DNA from: Myxosarcina sp. GI1
GTDB taxonomy: Bacteria; Cyanobacteriota; Cyanobacteriia; Cyanobacteriales; Xenococcaceae
Length of the DNA: 64,000 nucleotides
Direction of reading: 5' to 3'
NCBI RefSeq assembly: GCF_000756305.1
Contig: NZ_JRFE01000015.1
Location: 68,238 to 132,237 of the forward strand
The position numbers and the translations under genes were made by a program. Below the pieces are notes generated by a model. It saw only the letters and a program-made list of their open reading frames with translations. It had not been told where the DNA came from and made no database searches. Shown here one piece after another: positions 34,999 through 43,612 of the stretch (positions are counted from its first letter, which is position 1; the number at the start of each line of letters is the position of its first letter).

Positions 34999-36873
34999 CT
35001 AAATAGTATTGAAATTAATTTTTGAAAAGTCAAAGCCAACATCAAAAGTCAAAGCCAACATCAAACCCAACAAAATCGTTCCCAATACAATAGAGAGAAA
35101 ATAAAATTGCGACTGTCCCGAATTGCTATATCTTAAAGTTTGTCCGCTAAATAAAGTACCAAATCCAATTGAGTTGATTACACCATCAACGATATAGCGA
35201 TCGCACCAGGAAATAATCCGAGAAACAATACTCACCAAACCAACAATAGTCAGACGATAAATATCTTGAATATAAAGATCGTTGGCTAACAGTTGCTGTA
35301 TCCAAGTCGGTACTAATTCTACGGGTTTAGTTTTTCTATCTTTGAGATATAAAATTGCTGCCAAACTAATTCCCAGTAAACTCGAACCCAGCAAAAGTAA
35401 GGCAATGCTTTTATCTAATTTTGCCCAAGTTGGTAGTAGATTAAACTGCTGCATAATCAAAGGTAAATGCAAACTAACCCCAACTAAAATCATCATCGGC
35501 ACGACCATCGCCCAGAGAACTTCCGCCGAGCGTTTGGTCATGGCTTTGGGTTTACCTGCAAAGACCAAACAAAAAGTTCGCATCAAGTTAAATGCCGTCA
35601 ACGCGTCTACGACCAACATTACTCCTAGTAATATCGGCTCGACTTCTAGTAAATAATTTCCTAAGTCTAGTAATGCCCAAAAACCACCAAAAGGGGGAAT
35701 GGCTATCAAACCCGCACCACCTACCAAAAAAGCAATTCCACTCAAAGGACGGCGAGAAAAAACACCGCCTAACAAAGTAATGTTTTGAGTAATATTGCTA
35801 ATTACTATAGTTCCAGTACTCATGTACAACAGCGTCATGGCAACAGCATGAGTCAAAATTAGTAGTAAGGCTGCATCATTTGCGCCTATAGCAACGGCAA
35901 TAAATACAAAACCCATGTAGGCACTTACCGAATAAGATAGAGTGCGTTTGATATCTACTTGAGCGATCGCAATTAAAGAACCACCAATAGCCGTAGCCGA
36001 ACCTATGACCAACATAAACAGATTGGAAATGTCTGACTGTGCCAAAACAGGCTGTAGCTGAATTAGGACATATGCCCCCGTAGCTACAACAATTGAGTTA
36101 CGCAACATTGAAGCAGGAATTGGTCCTTCCATCGCTTCGTCCAGCCATAGCTGTAGGGGAAATTGAGCGCATTTAGCCAGGGGACCCGCAATTAATGCCA
36201 AACAAAGTAAGTTAGCTGTTATTGGTTTGAGGTTAGCTACTTCCGTCCACTGCGCCAATTCGTCGTAATTCCAGGTTCCCGTAAAAGACCACAGGGCAAT
36301 TATGCCAATTAGCAGCAATAAGTCTCCTACTCGCTTCGTCCAAAAGGCATCTCTTGCCCCTGTAACCACCAAAGGTTGAGCAAACCAAAAGCCGACGATT
36401 AAATAGGTAGCCAAAGTAAGTAACTCTAAGAAAACATAGCTAAAAAAGAGTGAATTACATAGGGCCAGTCCGCATAAACCCGCCTCAAAAAAGCTCATCA
36501 AAGCATAAAAACGCGCCCAACCCCAGTCCATTTCCATATAGCCAATGGCATATATTTGGGCGAGAATATTCAATCCCGTAATTAAAACCAACGCCCCAAC
36601 GGTAACGGCAGAGATTTTGATGTCAAAAGAAATATACAAACCTGCTGCTGTCAACCAGGGAAATCTGATTTCTTGAACTGGCTGCTGCCAAACTTCCTGT
36701 AGGGCAAAAACGCTGTGAACGAATGCCACACAAGTCATAGCGATATTAAGATATCCTGCTGGTCTAGAACCAGTTTTTTTAATAATTCCAGGCGACCACA
36801 TTAATGCTAAAGTCGCTCCAATTAGTGCATAGCAAGGTACTAGCCAAATACTTTCACTGAATATCTGCTCCAT
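34999..36873 (-). CDS. ndhF3: NDH-1 subunit 5 of the CO2-uptake complex (NdhF3)
   Basis: A 624-residue NdhF-family membrane protein, the first gene of the CO2-uptake operon. It has about 15 membrane segments, VFLELLTLATYLIVGFWFAQ (near 147-166) and FPLQLWLDEAMEGPIPASML (about 238-257), where usual WLPDAMEGPTPISALIH residues are changed: P to D and threonine/histidine positions differ. These changes are as expected for the F3/F4 type. The final 20 residues include TFDVGFDFS, created across a 19-base tandem duplication (35026-35063) that shifts the reading frame, so the natural C-terminus may differ from the ancestral one. Its upstream region is AT-rich; no exact CcmR/NdhR box was recognised. 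Confidence 0.93.
   Translation of the reverse strand: MEQIFSESIWLVPCYALIGATLALMWSPGIIKKTGSRPAGYLNIAMTCVAFVHSVFALQEVWQQPVQEIRFPWLTAAGLYISFDIKISAVTVGALVLITGLNILAQIYAIGYMEMDWGWARFYALMSFFEAGLCGLALCNSLFFSYVFLELLTLATYLIVGFWFAQPLVVTGARDAFWTKRVGDLLLLIGIIALWSFTGTWNYDELAQWTEVANLKPITANLLCLALIAGPLAKCAQFPLQLWLDEAMEGPIPASMLRNSIVVATGAYVLIQLQPVLAQSDISNLFMLVIGSATAIGGSLIAIAQVDIKRTLSYSVSAYMGFVFIAVAIGANDAALLLILTHAVAMTLLYMSTGTIVISNITQNITLLGGVFSRRPLSGIAFLVGGAGLIAIPPFGGFWALLDLGNYLLEVEPILLGVMLVVDALTAFNLMRTFCLVFAGKPKAMTKRSAEVLWAMVVPMMILVGVSLHLPLIMQQFNLLPTWAKLDKSIALLLLGSSLLGISLAAILYLKDRKTKPVELVPTWIQQLLANDLYIQDIYRLTIVGLVSIVSRIISWCDRYIVDGVINSIGFGTLFSGQTLRYSNSGQSQFYFLSIVLGTILLGLMLALTFDVGFDFSKINFNTI
35026..35063. repeat. 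19-base perfect tandem duplication in ndhF3
   Basis: AAAGTCAAAGCCAACATCA is present twice in direct tandem within the last codons of ndhF3 (minus strand). Because 19 is not a multiple of three, one copy changes the frame: without it the frame would run on to a stop at about 34926. Confidence 0.9.
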
Positions 36874-37356
36874 AATTTCAATTCGATTTAGGTTGACTTT
36901 TGGCTGTGAACCAAATATTTATCTTCAATTTAGTAAAACTATAGACTATAATCAATCATCATCAAAATATTATTTATTTATTTCTATGATAAGTAAATTA
37001 TAAGTCGCCGTAAAAATGCCTTGTGTTTTCGCAGACCCAGGCATGATAAGGGTATTTAGATAAATTTAATTGTACGTTAAAATTCGGCGATTCCAAATCC
37101 TGTTTGGTTTTGTCTCTATTTTTTAGTCATATTTAAGCTAAAGCGATCGCTATAAAATCATGGCGATCGCTTTAATTCTACAAATCAAGTATTTTTTCTT
37201 AGTTAATGATAGTTAAAAAAATTGAGCTATTTTTATCTATATCTTTGGAGTGAGTCAGTTGGCAGTTCCTGACTACGTTAACTGACTCTTTATAGATGTT
37301 TGAGACGTATACGACTTTTAAAATTAGAACTGTTTATGACATTAAATATAAAAATT
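36874..37356. other. Long AT-rich intergenic region
   Basis: This region of about 480 bases lies between the ndhF3 start and the Rho-binding-antiterminator-like gene, which are divergent. It must hold the promoter of the CO2-uptake operon and contains ATCAATCATCATCAAA near 36951, somewhat like LysR-type half-sites, though not an exact match to the known NdhR/CcmR box. It also holds the HIP1 hairpin at 37139-37174. No coding sequence is apparent. Confidence 0.5.
37139..37174. repeat. Perfect inverted repeat built on two HIP1 sites
   Basis: Arms TAAAGCGATCGC (37139-37150) and GCGATCGCTTTA (37163-37174) are perfect over 12 bases with a 12-base loop. No T tract follows on the plus strand beyond TTTA, so it may be a terminator-like or regulatory hairpin. 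Confidence 0.7.
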
Positions 37357-37581
37357 ATGAGTAATTATACTCCCGTAAGCAGCAAACTGTACGATCGCCT
37401 GAGAGCTACAGCAACAATGAACAAGGAATGTAATTTAACTTATCTCAATGACAATAATGAGCATACCAAAGTAAGAAATTTTATAGTAGATGTGTATGCT
37501 GCTGATGGTGCCGATTGGTGTAAATTAAAAGACGATACGGTAATTCGTCTCGATAAGATTGAAAATTTCGAGGTAGATTAA
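37357..37581 (+). CDS. Rho-binding antiterminator (ROF/YaeO)-like protein
   Basis: A 74-residue protein from the ATG at 37357, immediately before the conserved region; in-frame ATGs at 37300 and 37336 add non-conserved residues. The Sm-like ROF pattern is visible: SSKLYDRLRATATMNK, FIVDVYAADGADWCKLKDD and TVIRLDKIENFEV. The E. coli relative YaeO inhibits Rho by binding its primary RNA site. Cyanobacteria are known to lack Rho, so here the protein presumably has another partner or binds RNA itself; that is an inference. It is a single gene with no near operon partner and no membrane segments. Confidence 0.78.
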   Translation: MSNYTPVSSKLYDRLRATATMNKECNLTYLNDNNEHTKVRNFIVDVYAADGADWCKLKDDTVIRLDKIENFEVD

Positions 37582-37703
37582 GATTAGGTTTATTAAATTA
37601 AATTTGTTCGGATTGAAAAACAGCTAATTGTATTTAGCATATTTACTCGCACTGTATAGATTGCAAAAGCGATCGCCAAAACCGTTTGGCTGTAACTACA
37701 TCA

Positions 37704-37859
37704 TCAATTTGACAATTTTCGTACTTCATCGCCGAAGGTAAGGACAAATACATCATTACCTTCATTCTTTCTGAGGCGATCGCCGCCAGTACCGCCATAA
37801 AGTATATCGTTACCCGTTTCAGCTTTAAGATTATCTCTACCCGAGCCACCAAGGTAAAT
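37704..37859 (-). pseudogene. RTX (calcium-binding repeat) gene remnant
   Basis: On the minus strand the sequence translates as IYLGGSGRDNLKAETGNDIL, then YGGTGGDRLRKNEGNDVFVL, ending TFGDEVRKLSN before TGA at 37704-37706. The GGxGxD pattern marks about four RTX nonapeptides. A stop codon (TAG) lies immediately upstream of the readable part, so no start is available. It is a fragment of a secreted calcium-binding protein gene like the one at 5444-6268. Confidence 0.85.
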
Positions 37860-37910
37860 CTACATTACAACGCTTTACGCTGGGATTAGCTTTTGGCTTG
37901 TGTTTGAGGA

Positions 37911-37984
37911 TGGCTCGAGTCAGATTTGAACTGACGACCTAGGGCTTATGAGTCCCCCGCTCTAACCAACTGAGCTACCGAGCC
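37911..37984 (-). tRNA. tRNA with CAT anticodon, probably tRNA-Met
   Basis: The 74-base cloverleaf is read on the minus strand: acceptor arms GGCTCGG and TCGAGCC (one G-T pair), D arm GCTC/GAGC, anticodon loop CTCATAA, and T loop GTTCAAATC. The anticodon CAT means elongator tRNA-Met or, if modified with lysidine, tRNA-Ile2. The 5' half (GGCTCGGTAGCTCAGTTGGT) resembles elongator tRNA-Met. The last anticodon-stem pair (A-G) is a mismatch. No CCA is encoded after the discriminator A. Confidence 0.92.
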
Positions 37985-38146
37985 GCTTTGAGTCGCGTAT
38001 TGCCAGCGACTGAATAATTATAAAATACTTTTAAAATTTTTGGAATGTTGAAGCAAAATTAATCTCGAAAATTGGCTACGATAAATTACGTAACGCAAAA
38101 TACAAAAGATCTAAACCTTAAATCGAATTAAGAAAGATAATTATTT

Positions 38147-38911
38147 ATGGGAAGCGAACGAATTACTCTACTTTCTAGGCGAGAAATAGATAAAATGCGC
38201 CGTGCTGGAGCTTTAGCTGCCGAATTATTAGACTATCTCGCTACTTTGGTCAAGCCAGGAATTAGTACGCTAGATTTGAATGATGCTGCCGAAGAATGGA
38301 CTCAAGCCAAGCAAGCCAGAAGTGCGCCATTAGGTTATCATGGTTTTCCCAAATCCATTTGCACCAGTGTTAATGAAGTAATTTGTCATGGTATTCCCAA
38401 TGCCAAACAAGTACTTAAAGATGGAGACATTATTAATATAGATGTTACGCCAATTTTAGATGGCTATCACGGCGATACTTCCAGAACTTTTTTTGTCGGT
38501 ACTCCTTCTCCCGAAGCCAAAAAACTGGTAGAAGTTACTGCAGAATGCTTACATCGCGGCATTGCCGAAGTTAAACCAGGCGCGAGAATAGGTGATATTG
38601 GTGCAGCAATTCAAGAATATGCCGAAGCCAATAATTATTCAGTAGTTAGAGATTTTGTCGGACACGGAGTCAGCCATATTTTTCATACCGCCCCTCAAAT
38701 TCCCCATTACGGCACGCGAGGTAAAGGCAAGAAGTTAAAAGCAGGGATGGTTTTTACTATCGAACCCATGATCAACGAAGGAACCTGGGAGGCAGTAACT
38801 CTCGACGATGGCTGGACGGCAATTACTAAAGATGGCAAACTGTCGGCTCAGTTCGAGCATACCATCGCCGTTACTAAAGATGGAGTAGAAATTTTGACTT
38901 TATCCGACTAG
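38147..38911 (+). CDS. map: Methionine aminopeptidase, type I
   Basis: A 254-residue type I methionine aminopeptidase. Metal ligands are all present: CTSVNEVICHGIPN (His near 80), INIDVTPILDGYHGDTSRTF (two Asp near 98 and 109), GHGVSHIFHTAPQIPHYG (His near 173), FTIEPMINEG (Glu near 205) and AQFEHTIAVT (Glu near 237). It removes the N-terminal methionine from new proteins in the cytosol. It follows the tRNA gene, on the other strand. The stop codon overlaps that of the convergent prmA gene by three bases in the palindrome CTAG. Confidence 0.95.
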   Translation: MGSERITLLSRREIDKMRRAGALAAELLDYLATLVKPGISTLDLNDAAEEWTQAKQARSAPLGYHGFPKSICTSVNEVICHGIPNAKQVLKDGDIINIDVTPILDGYHGDTSRTFFVGTPSPEAKKLVEVTAECLHRGIAEVKPGARIGDIGAAIQEYAEANNYSVVRDFVGHGVSHIFHTAPQIPHYGTRGKGKKLKAGMVFTIEPMINEGTWEAVTLDDGWTAITKDGKLSAQFEHTIAVTKDGVEILTLSD

Positions 38912-39801
38912 TATTCCGAACGGCGAATATTAAAACAGCACCACTCTTTACGTCTCCATAAAGCGGCAACCGTCCAGCCATAGTATTCGACCAAACTAGC
39001 GATGTCGTCTGCCTGTTCCAATAAAATGCCGCTCAAAATAGCCCAACTACGATCGCCGCTGATAAGATCGAACTGAGGAAATAGCTCGGTAATAGTATCG
39101 GCAAGAATATTACAGACAATACCGTCAAAAGAGATGTCAAGTTCGAGTAATCGCTCGATACTGCCATCAATAACTTTTACTTGCTGCGAATCTATGTGAT
39201 TTAGCTGGCAGTTGCTACGAGTTGTTTTAGTAGCTAGAGGATCGGTATCTACAGCATAAACTTGTTTTGCCTGCAATAGACTGGCGGCAATTGACAAAAT
39301 TCCCGAACCACAACCAATATCGGCAATAATATTAGAGTCAGTAGGATCGTAAAACCGCATTTCCAATGACTCCAAACAAAGTTGGGTAGTAGGATGGGTT
39401 CCCGTACCAAAAGCTACTCCAGGATCGAGACGCATAATTAATCTATCTGAAGTTGAGGGGGTTTCTAACCAAGCGGGATAAATTGTAAAGCGATCGCCTA
39501 TATTTGTTGGTTGCCAATGTTGTTTCCAACTGTTTGCCCAGTCTTCTTCGTCGATTAACTGCCATTTAACTTCAGGGACTGTTGCTTCTACTAGCATGGC
39601 ATCTCGATCCAGGTGTCGCTCTAACTCTGCTAAATCGGACTTTTGTACTTTAACTTCGGGAATGTAAGCTCGAATTAACCAGCGTTCTTCTTTAGCTTCG
39701 GTAGCAGTTCCCGAACAACCAAATTGTTCTAGCCGCCAAAAAATTGATTCTTCTAAAGTTGGATCGCAGAGTACGATTATTTCCCACCAGCGATTAGACA
39801 T
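38908..39801 (-). CDS. prmA: Ribosomal protein L11 methyltransferase
   Basis: A 297-residue PrmA-type protein methyltransferase. The substrate-recognition N-terminal domain (about 1-115) opens with RWWEIIVLCDPTLEESIFWR; the catalytic part has LDPGVAFGTGTHPTTQLCLE (family hallmark, about 125-144), motif I IADIGCGSGILSIAASLL and the NxLAD-type motif VCNILADTITELF. It methylates ribosomal protein L11. The gene ends within the map stop codon; the two are convergent. The ATG start is clear. Confidence 0.94.
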   Translation of the reverse strand: MSNRWWEIIVLCDPTLEESIFWRLEQFGCSGTATEAKEERWLIRAYIPEVKVQKSDLAELERHLDRDAMLVEATVPEVKWQLIDEEDWANSWKQHWQPTNIGDRFTIYPAWLETPSTSDRLIMRLDPGVAFGTGTHPTTQLCLESLEMRFYDPTDSNIIADIGCGSGILSIAASLLQAKQVYAVDTDPLATKTTRSNCQLNHIDSQQVKVIDGSIERLLELDISFDGIVCNILADTITELFPQFDLISGDRSWAILSGILLEQADDIASLVEYYGWTVAALWRRKEWCCFNIRRSEY

Positions 39802-39924
39802 AAATTTTTTTGTAGTAATGGGTTATATAGATCTCTAAAAGGATAATTATTCTTTCAGTTATTTTCCTACTGTAGGTCAATTTTTTAGCTTCATCTATAT
39901 TTTGAACCTAAAATAACTGTTAAT

Positions 39925-42306
39925 TTAGCGTTCGATATCAATAATATATGTATCTTCTCGATTTCGGTTGAGAAAAGAAAAGTAAATAGGTAAACTTTGT
40001 TCTGGGGCAATGGAAAGATCGACGTAATTGATGTTTAATACTGTAGCAACAGAATCTTGCTTATGCCTGGTTTGCCATTTGTCAACAGACCATTCTAGCT
40101 GGAAAGCGTTTTTGTCTTGAATTCTCAAAGTGTAGTTGGGTTTGACTCGATTTATTTGACGATTGGGTTTCCAAATTTCTAATAGTTGACAGTCGGTTCT
40201 ACTATCGTAGCGATCGCCTACTTCGGGAATATAGTCAAATACTCGTCCGTCTGCGGCAGAGCGTAAGAGCTTAATATATTCTGAATGCGACCACAACAGA
40301 GGCATTGCCGAACCTGTTGGTCTGCCACAATACATATGTTGCTGGGGTATATCTGGAGCGTCCCAAACCTGTTCTGGCAATAAACCCGTACAGCTAGCAA
40401 AACCTTCCATAGCTTTAATATAGTGGGTAGGATCGTTACCCGCAGCGAGTTCGTATTGTCCTCGTTCGCCAGTTAATAATGTCCAGGAACGCCCCGTACC
40501 CCAATTCGACCAGGCTGTACCATCATCTCTCTGTCCGTGTCCGTCGTGATTGTAACGTTTCCAAACTGCACCGTAGGGGGTATTGGTTTTTAATATCTTA
40601 TCTACTACTTTGAGGGAATTGACAATTAAAGGATGATGGGGACGTCGAATACCATAGCGTACTAGCTGTAAAAAGCTCGGATCGACTATTTCTTTGGCAG
40701 GAAACTCTTGTTGGCTGTCGGGATGGCGATGGGGTATGTATAAAGTACCGCAGTTGGGGTTTTCATTCGGACGAATATCGTCTGGTGAAGCGGGAGTGAT
40801 GCGAATATAGTGCTGGGAAATTTCTGGAACTAAAGTACCTTCTGTAGTTACCGTCCAAGTTTCAATATGACATTCTAAAAAGTCGGCGTATTCCTCAACA
40901 AATTTGGCAGTTTTATCTTCTCCTCGTTCCCGCATCCAGGTAGCAGCGCAAATTAAAGCAGCAATAGTAACTGCTAGAGTAGCTGGTGAAAAACCGCTAG
41001 ATTGTTCCCAGCGTTCTTGAGGTGTAACGGGTCCCCGTTCGATTAAATATGCAGTGGCGGCAACAACCATCGGATAGGGATCGAAATTTCGCAGGGCTTT
41101 CTCGCGATACAAACGCCAAGCTAATAAAATTGGATAGGCTACTTCGTCAAGCTGGGTACTTTGACGTTCTGGCGTGCCATCGAGCCAAAAGTTTTGAGCA
41201 AAACCCCCATCTTCTCGCTGTAGTGTAGCTAAATAGATTAGGGTACGTAAGGGCGTTTCGGTATATCCTGCGGCAATCAGAGCGGTAGCACTGTTGTATA
41301 AATCTCTGGGCCAAACTAAATGATAGCCGCCATAATCAGCATCATCGGTTTTTTTCTGTCCCCAGGGAATAGAAAGAGAGGCAATCATTGCTCCCGAATA
41401 CTGTTTGTCTTCGTGGGCTAGCAACAGTTTATAACTGTTGTGATAGAGATTGCCGCCATCGCTAGTAACTGCATCTAAAGACTTAAATTCGCCGCAAATA
41501 CGCTGCCACTGGCGGATAAAACGATCGCGCTGTTGCTCGAAGGGAATGTCTAATGATTGAAATAAATTGGTTACGGCTCGGTGCATGGTATTACCGAAAG
41601 CGATCGCCAGGGTGAATTCGTAACCTTTACTGAGATCGAGTTCTCCCATGAGAGCGATATTACCATCTTCGGCGCGATCGAATTCCCAGTCCATTTGATA
41701 ATTATCTTCTAAGTCTTGCCAGCCGTCACTATGACCGACATAACCAACCGACAGACGTTTGAAAGGAATTGTGGCAGCGAGCGCCATCCAGGAATTTTCC
41801 CTTTGAGCGATTAAAATTCTTTTACCCGCAAATTGACGAACATAGCCATTATTTCCCCAACCACCAATTTCTAAATGAGGAGCGCATAAGACATAAAGAT
41901 TGAGTTTGGAAATATCTTTCCTTCCCGATAATTTAGTGTGCTGTAGAATGCAGGGAAGATGCGGATCGCTAATAATTTCTTTGGTTATCTGATATCGCCC
42001 TTGTGGCTCGGAATTGATAATGCGATAGCCCAGACTACTATCTATCGCTTCTATTTTAGTTTTTAGGTGATTTTTTTCTCCGTGAAAGTTTTTTTCACCA
42101 TCACTGACCAAATATTGCAGATCGCGAGTCTGAGGTTTGTCAATAGTAGGATAAAAAATTTCTGTTAGAACGCCGTTCCAAAGCGTAAACCAAATGTTGC
42201 TAGCTACAGAATAAGCCGTTCCGATACCTTCTTTACTACCGTGAGTCCAGCGAGGTTCGATCCCTGGATGCCCAAACGCTTCTTGGTTTTCGTCCAATTC
42301 GGTCAC
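39925..42306 (-). CDS. Glycoside hydrolase family 15 glucoamylase-like protein
   Basis: A 793-residue GH15 enzyme. The N-terminal beta-sandwich domain (about 1-270) starts HPGIEPRWTHGSKEGIGTAY, then the (alpha/alpha)6 barrel has GGYHLVWPRDLYNSATALIA (about 325-344), REDGGFAQNFWLDGTPER and the catalytic-acid region STQLDEVAYPILLAW (about 385-400). The second acidic region appears as GRSWTLLTGERGQYELAAG near 615. It releases glucose from glycogen or alpha-glucans in the cytosol (no signal peptide). A C-terminal beta domain follows after 690. It stands alone, 123 bases downstream of prmA's start on the same strand. Confidence 0.93.
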   Translation of the reverse strand: MTELDENQEAFGHPGIEPRWTHGSKEGIGTAYSVASNIWFTLWNGVLTEIFYPTIDKPQTRDLQYLVSDGEKNFHGEKNHLKTKIEAIDSSLGYRIINSEPQGRYQITKEIISDPHLPCILQHTKLSGRKDISKLNLYVLCAPHLEIGGWGNNGYVRQFAGKRILIAQRENSWMALAATIPFKRLSVGYVGHSDGWQDLEDNYQMDWEFDRAEDGNIALMGELDLSKGYEFTLAIAFGNTMHRAVTNLFQSLDIPFEQQRDRFIRQWQRICGEFKSLDAVTSDGGNLYHNSYKLLLAHEDKQYSGAMIASLSIPWGQKKTDDADYGGYHLVWPRDLYNSATALIAAGYTETPLRTLIYLATLQREDGGFAQNFWLDGTPERQSTQLDEVAYPILLAWRLYREKALRNFDPYPMVVAATAYLIERGPVTPQERWEQSSGFSPATLAVTIAALICAATWMRERGEDKTAKFVEEYADFLECHIETWTVTTEGTLVPEISQHYIRITPASPDDIRPNENPNCGTLYIPHRHPDSQQEFPAKEIVDPSFLQLVRYGIRRPHHPLIVNSLKVVDKILKTNTPYGAVWKRYNHDGHGQRDDGTAWSNWGTGRSWTLLTGERGQYELAAGNDPTHYIKAMEGFASCTGLLPEQVWDAPDIPQQHMYCGRPTGSAMPLLWSHSEYIKLLRSAADGRVFDYIPEVGDRYDSRTDCQLLEIWKPNRQINRVKPNYTLRIQDKNAFQLEWSVDKWQTRHKQDSVATVLNINYVDLSIAPEQSLPIYFSFLNRNREDTYIIDIER

Positions 42307-42591
42307 TTATCGCTCTCCTATTTTTTTAGTTATTAATTTAGAAAGATGTCAAAATTGTTACATCTGTCTGGGGATAGCAATTGTATAGGGATAGTAAACA
42401 AAGCCAGACAAAACTGCCGTATCGTTATGTTTCGTATAAATTTAATAGCTCATAGGTTTGATAAACTTGTCTGTAAAGTTTTACGGTTAATATCTATTTA
42501 GCCCAAAAACCAACAATAAGAGGGAGTTGTCGGCAATTTTTCTCTTATATTTAAAAAAACAAACAAAATCAATTTTCAGGAGACTAGATTT

Positions 42592-42969
42592 ATGGTTCAA
42601 CGAGGTTCTACAGTCAGAATTCTTCGTCCAGAATCCTATTGGTATAAAGACGTTGGTACGGTTGCAACAGTTGACAAAAGCGGTATTCGCTATCCTGTAA
42701 TCGTCCGTTTTGAAAAAGTAAACTATGCTGGAGTCAATACTAACAACTTTGCCGAGGCAGAGCTTGAAGAAATAGGCGCACCCAAAGGCAAAAAAGCTAA
42801 GAAAACTCCTTCTTCTGATGGCAAACAAACCCCTACCGAGGCTAAAACTCGCCGCACTGGTAGTGAAGAGCGCAGTGAAAACGCTAGAGAAGGAGCAAAA
42901 GCAGAAGCCCCTGGAGATAAAAACACCAAGGTTGAGGGCGATCCTAACCAAGGAACGGAAGCTCGTTAG
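42592..42969 (+). CDS. psaE: Photosystem I subunit IV with extended C-terminal tail
   Basis: A 125-residue PsaE. The first 66 residues are the normal SH3-like PsaE domain ([57 protein letters not shown]). Typical cyanobacterial PsaE ends soon after this (about 70-75 residues). Here a further 55-odd residues of lysine, glutamate, proline and threonine follow (from about [14 protein letters not shown]), low in hydrophobics and likely disordered. PsaE sits on the cytosolic side of photosystem I near ferredoxin. A clear AGGAGA site precedes the ATG, and a stem-loop follows. Confidence 0.95.
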   Translation: MVQRGSTVRILRPESYWYKDVGTVATVDKSGIRYPVIVRFEKVNYAGVNTNNFAEAELEEIGAPKGKKAKKTPSSDGKQTPTEAKTRRTGSEERSENAREGAKAEAPGDKNTKVEGDPNQGTEAR

Positions 42970-43002
42970 TTAGTCGCTCGAACTTAATTTATCTCATCGT
43001 TT

Positions 43003-43032
43003 ATCCTCCAAGGTCGTTCGATTTTGGAGGAT
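43003..43032 (+). terminator. Stem-loop after psaE
   Basis: Perfect nine-base arms ATCCTCCAA (43003-43011) and TTGGAGGAT (43024-43032) with a 12-base loop, 34 bases after the psaE stop codon. It lacks a long T tract, so it may serve transcript stability as well as termination. Confidence 0.55.
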
Positions 43033-43081
43033 TACTTCTGCATATCTAGTGAGCTTTATTGTCCATTAAAAATAACTCTAG

Positions 43082-43567
43082 ATGAAAATTCAGATCGAAC
43101 CTTACGAGGTTCATTACCTGGATGGAATAATTTGCCTTTCGCTTCGGGCATGGACTCCCGTTTTTGATTCAATTCAGAAAGCGATGGATGCCGACGTGTA
43201 TCGGGCATTCTATCCCGATAGTTGGCACGTAAGCCAGAAAAAGGCTATTGAGGATGTCTGCGCTGCGGAAGATATTAGTGTGTGGGTTGCTATACATACA
43301 GATTTTATTGTAGGCTTTGTAGCCGTCAAACTACACTCAGAAGATAGCATGGGTGAAATTCACATGGTCGCTGTCGAGCCAGAATTTCAAGGTCAAGGCA
43401 TTGGCACCACTTTGATAAAATTTGCTCTCGATTGGATGAAAGCTGCTGGAATGTCTGTAGCTATGGTAGAGACTGGAGGCGATCGCGGTCATGCCCCAGC
43501 GCGTCATACTTATGAAAAGGTAGGCTTTGGTTTGTTTCCAGTTGCTAGATATTTTAAGAAGCTTTAG
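43082..43567 (+). CDS. GNAT family N-acetyltransferase
   Basis: A 161-residue acetyltransferase. The acetyl-CoA site is EPEFQGQGIGTTLIKFALDW (about 98-117), the normal Q/RxxGxG/A motif, preceded by EIHMVAVEP, and the end HTYEKVGFGLFPVARYFKK is a typical C-terminal strand/helix. The substrate is unknown. It begins 49 bases after the psaE stem-loop with no clear Shine-Dalgarno sequence, so expression with psaE is doubtful. The mltG gene converges. Confidence 0.87.
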   Translation: MKIQIEPYEVHYLDGIICLSLRAWTPVFDSIQKAMDADVYRAFYPDSWHVSQKKAIEDVCAAEDISVWVAIHTDFIVGFVAVKLHSEDSMGEIHMVAVEPEFQGQGIGTTLIKFALDWMKAAGMSVAMVETGGDRGHAPARHTYEKVGFGLFPVARYFKKL

Positions 43568-43612
43568 CAGTCTGTTATGTTTTTTATTAACTGGCAGACA
43601 CACGATCGCAAA

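Noticed and set aside
37643-37852. 69-codon open frame on the minus strand
   Set aside because: The meaningful reading is a different minus-strand frame that gives RTX repeats; this frame is only an alternative of the remnant.
37911-37984. Assigning the CAT tRNA as initiator tRNA
   Set aside because: The acceptor begins with a proper G-C pair (initiators usually have a mismatch at 1-72) and the anticodon stem lacks the three G-C pairs in the required place.
42487-42951. 154-codon open frame on the minus strand
   Set aside because: It is antisense to psaE over most of its length and rich in serine/phenylalanine runs that mirror the psaE sequence; no family features.
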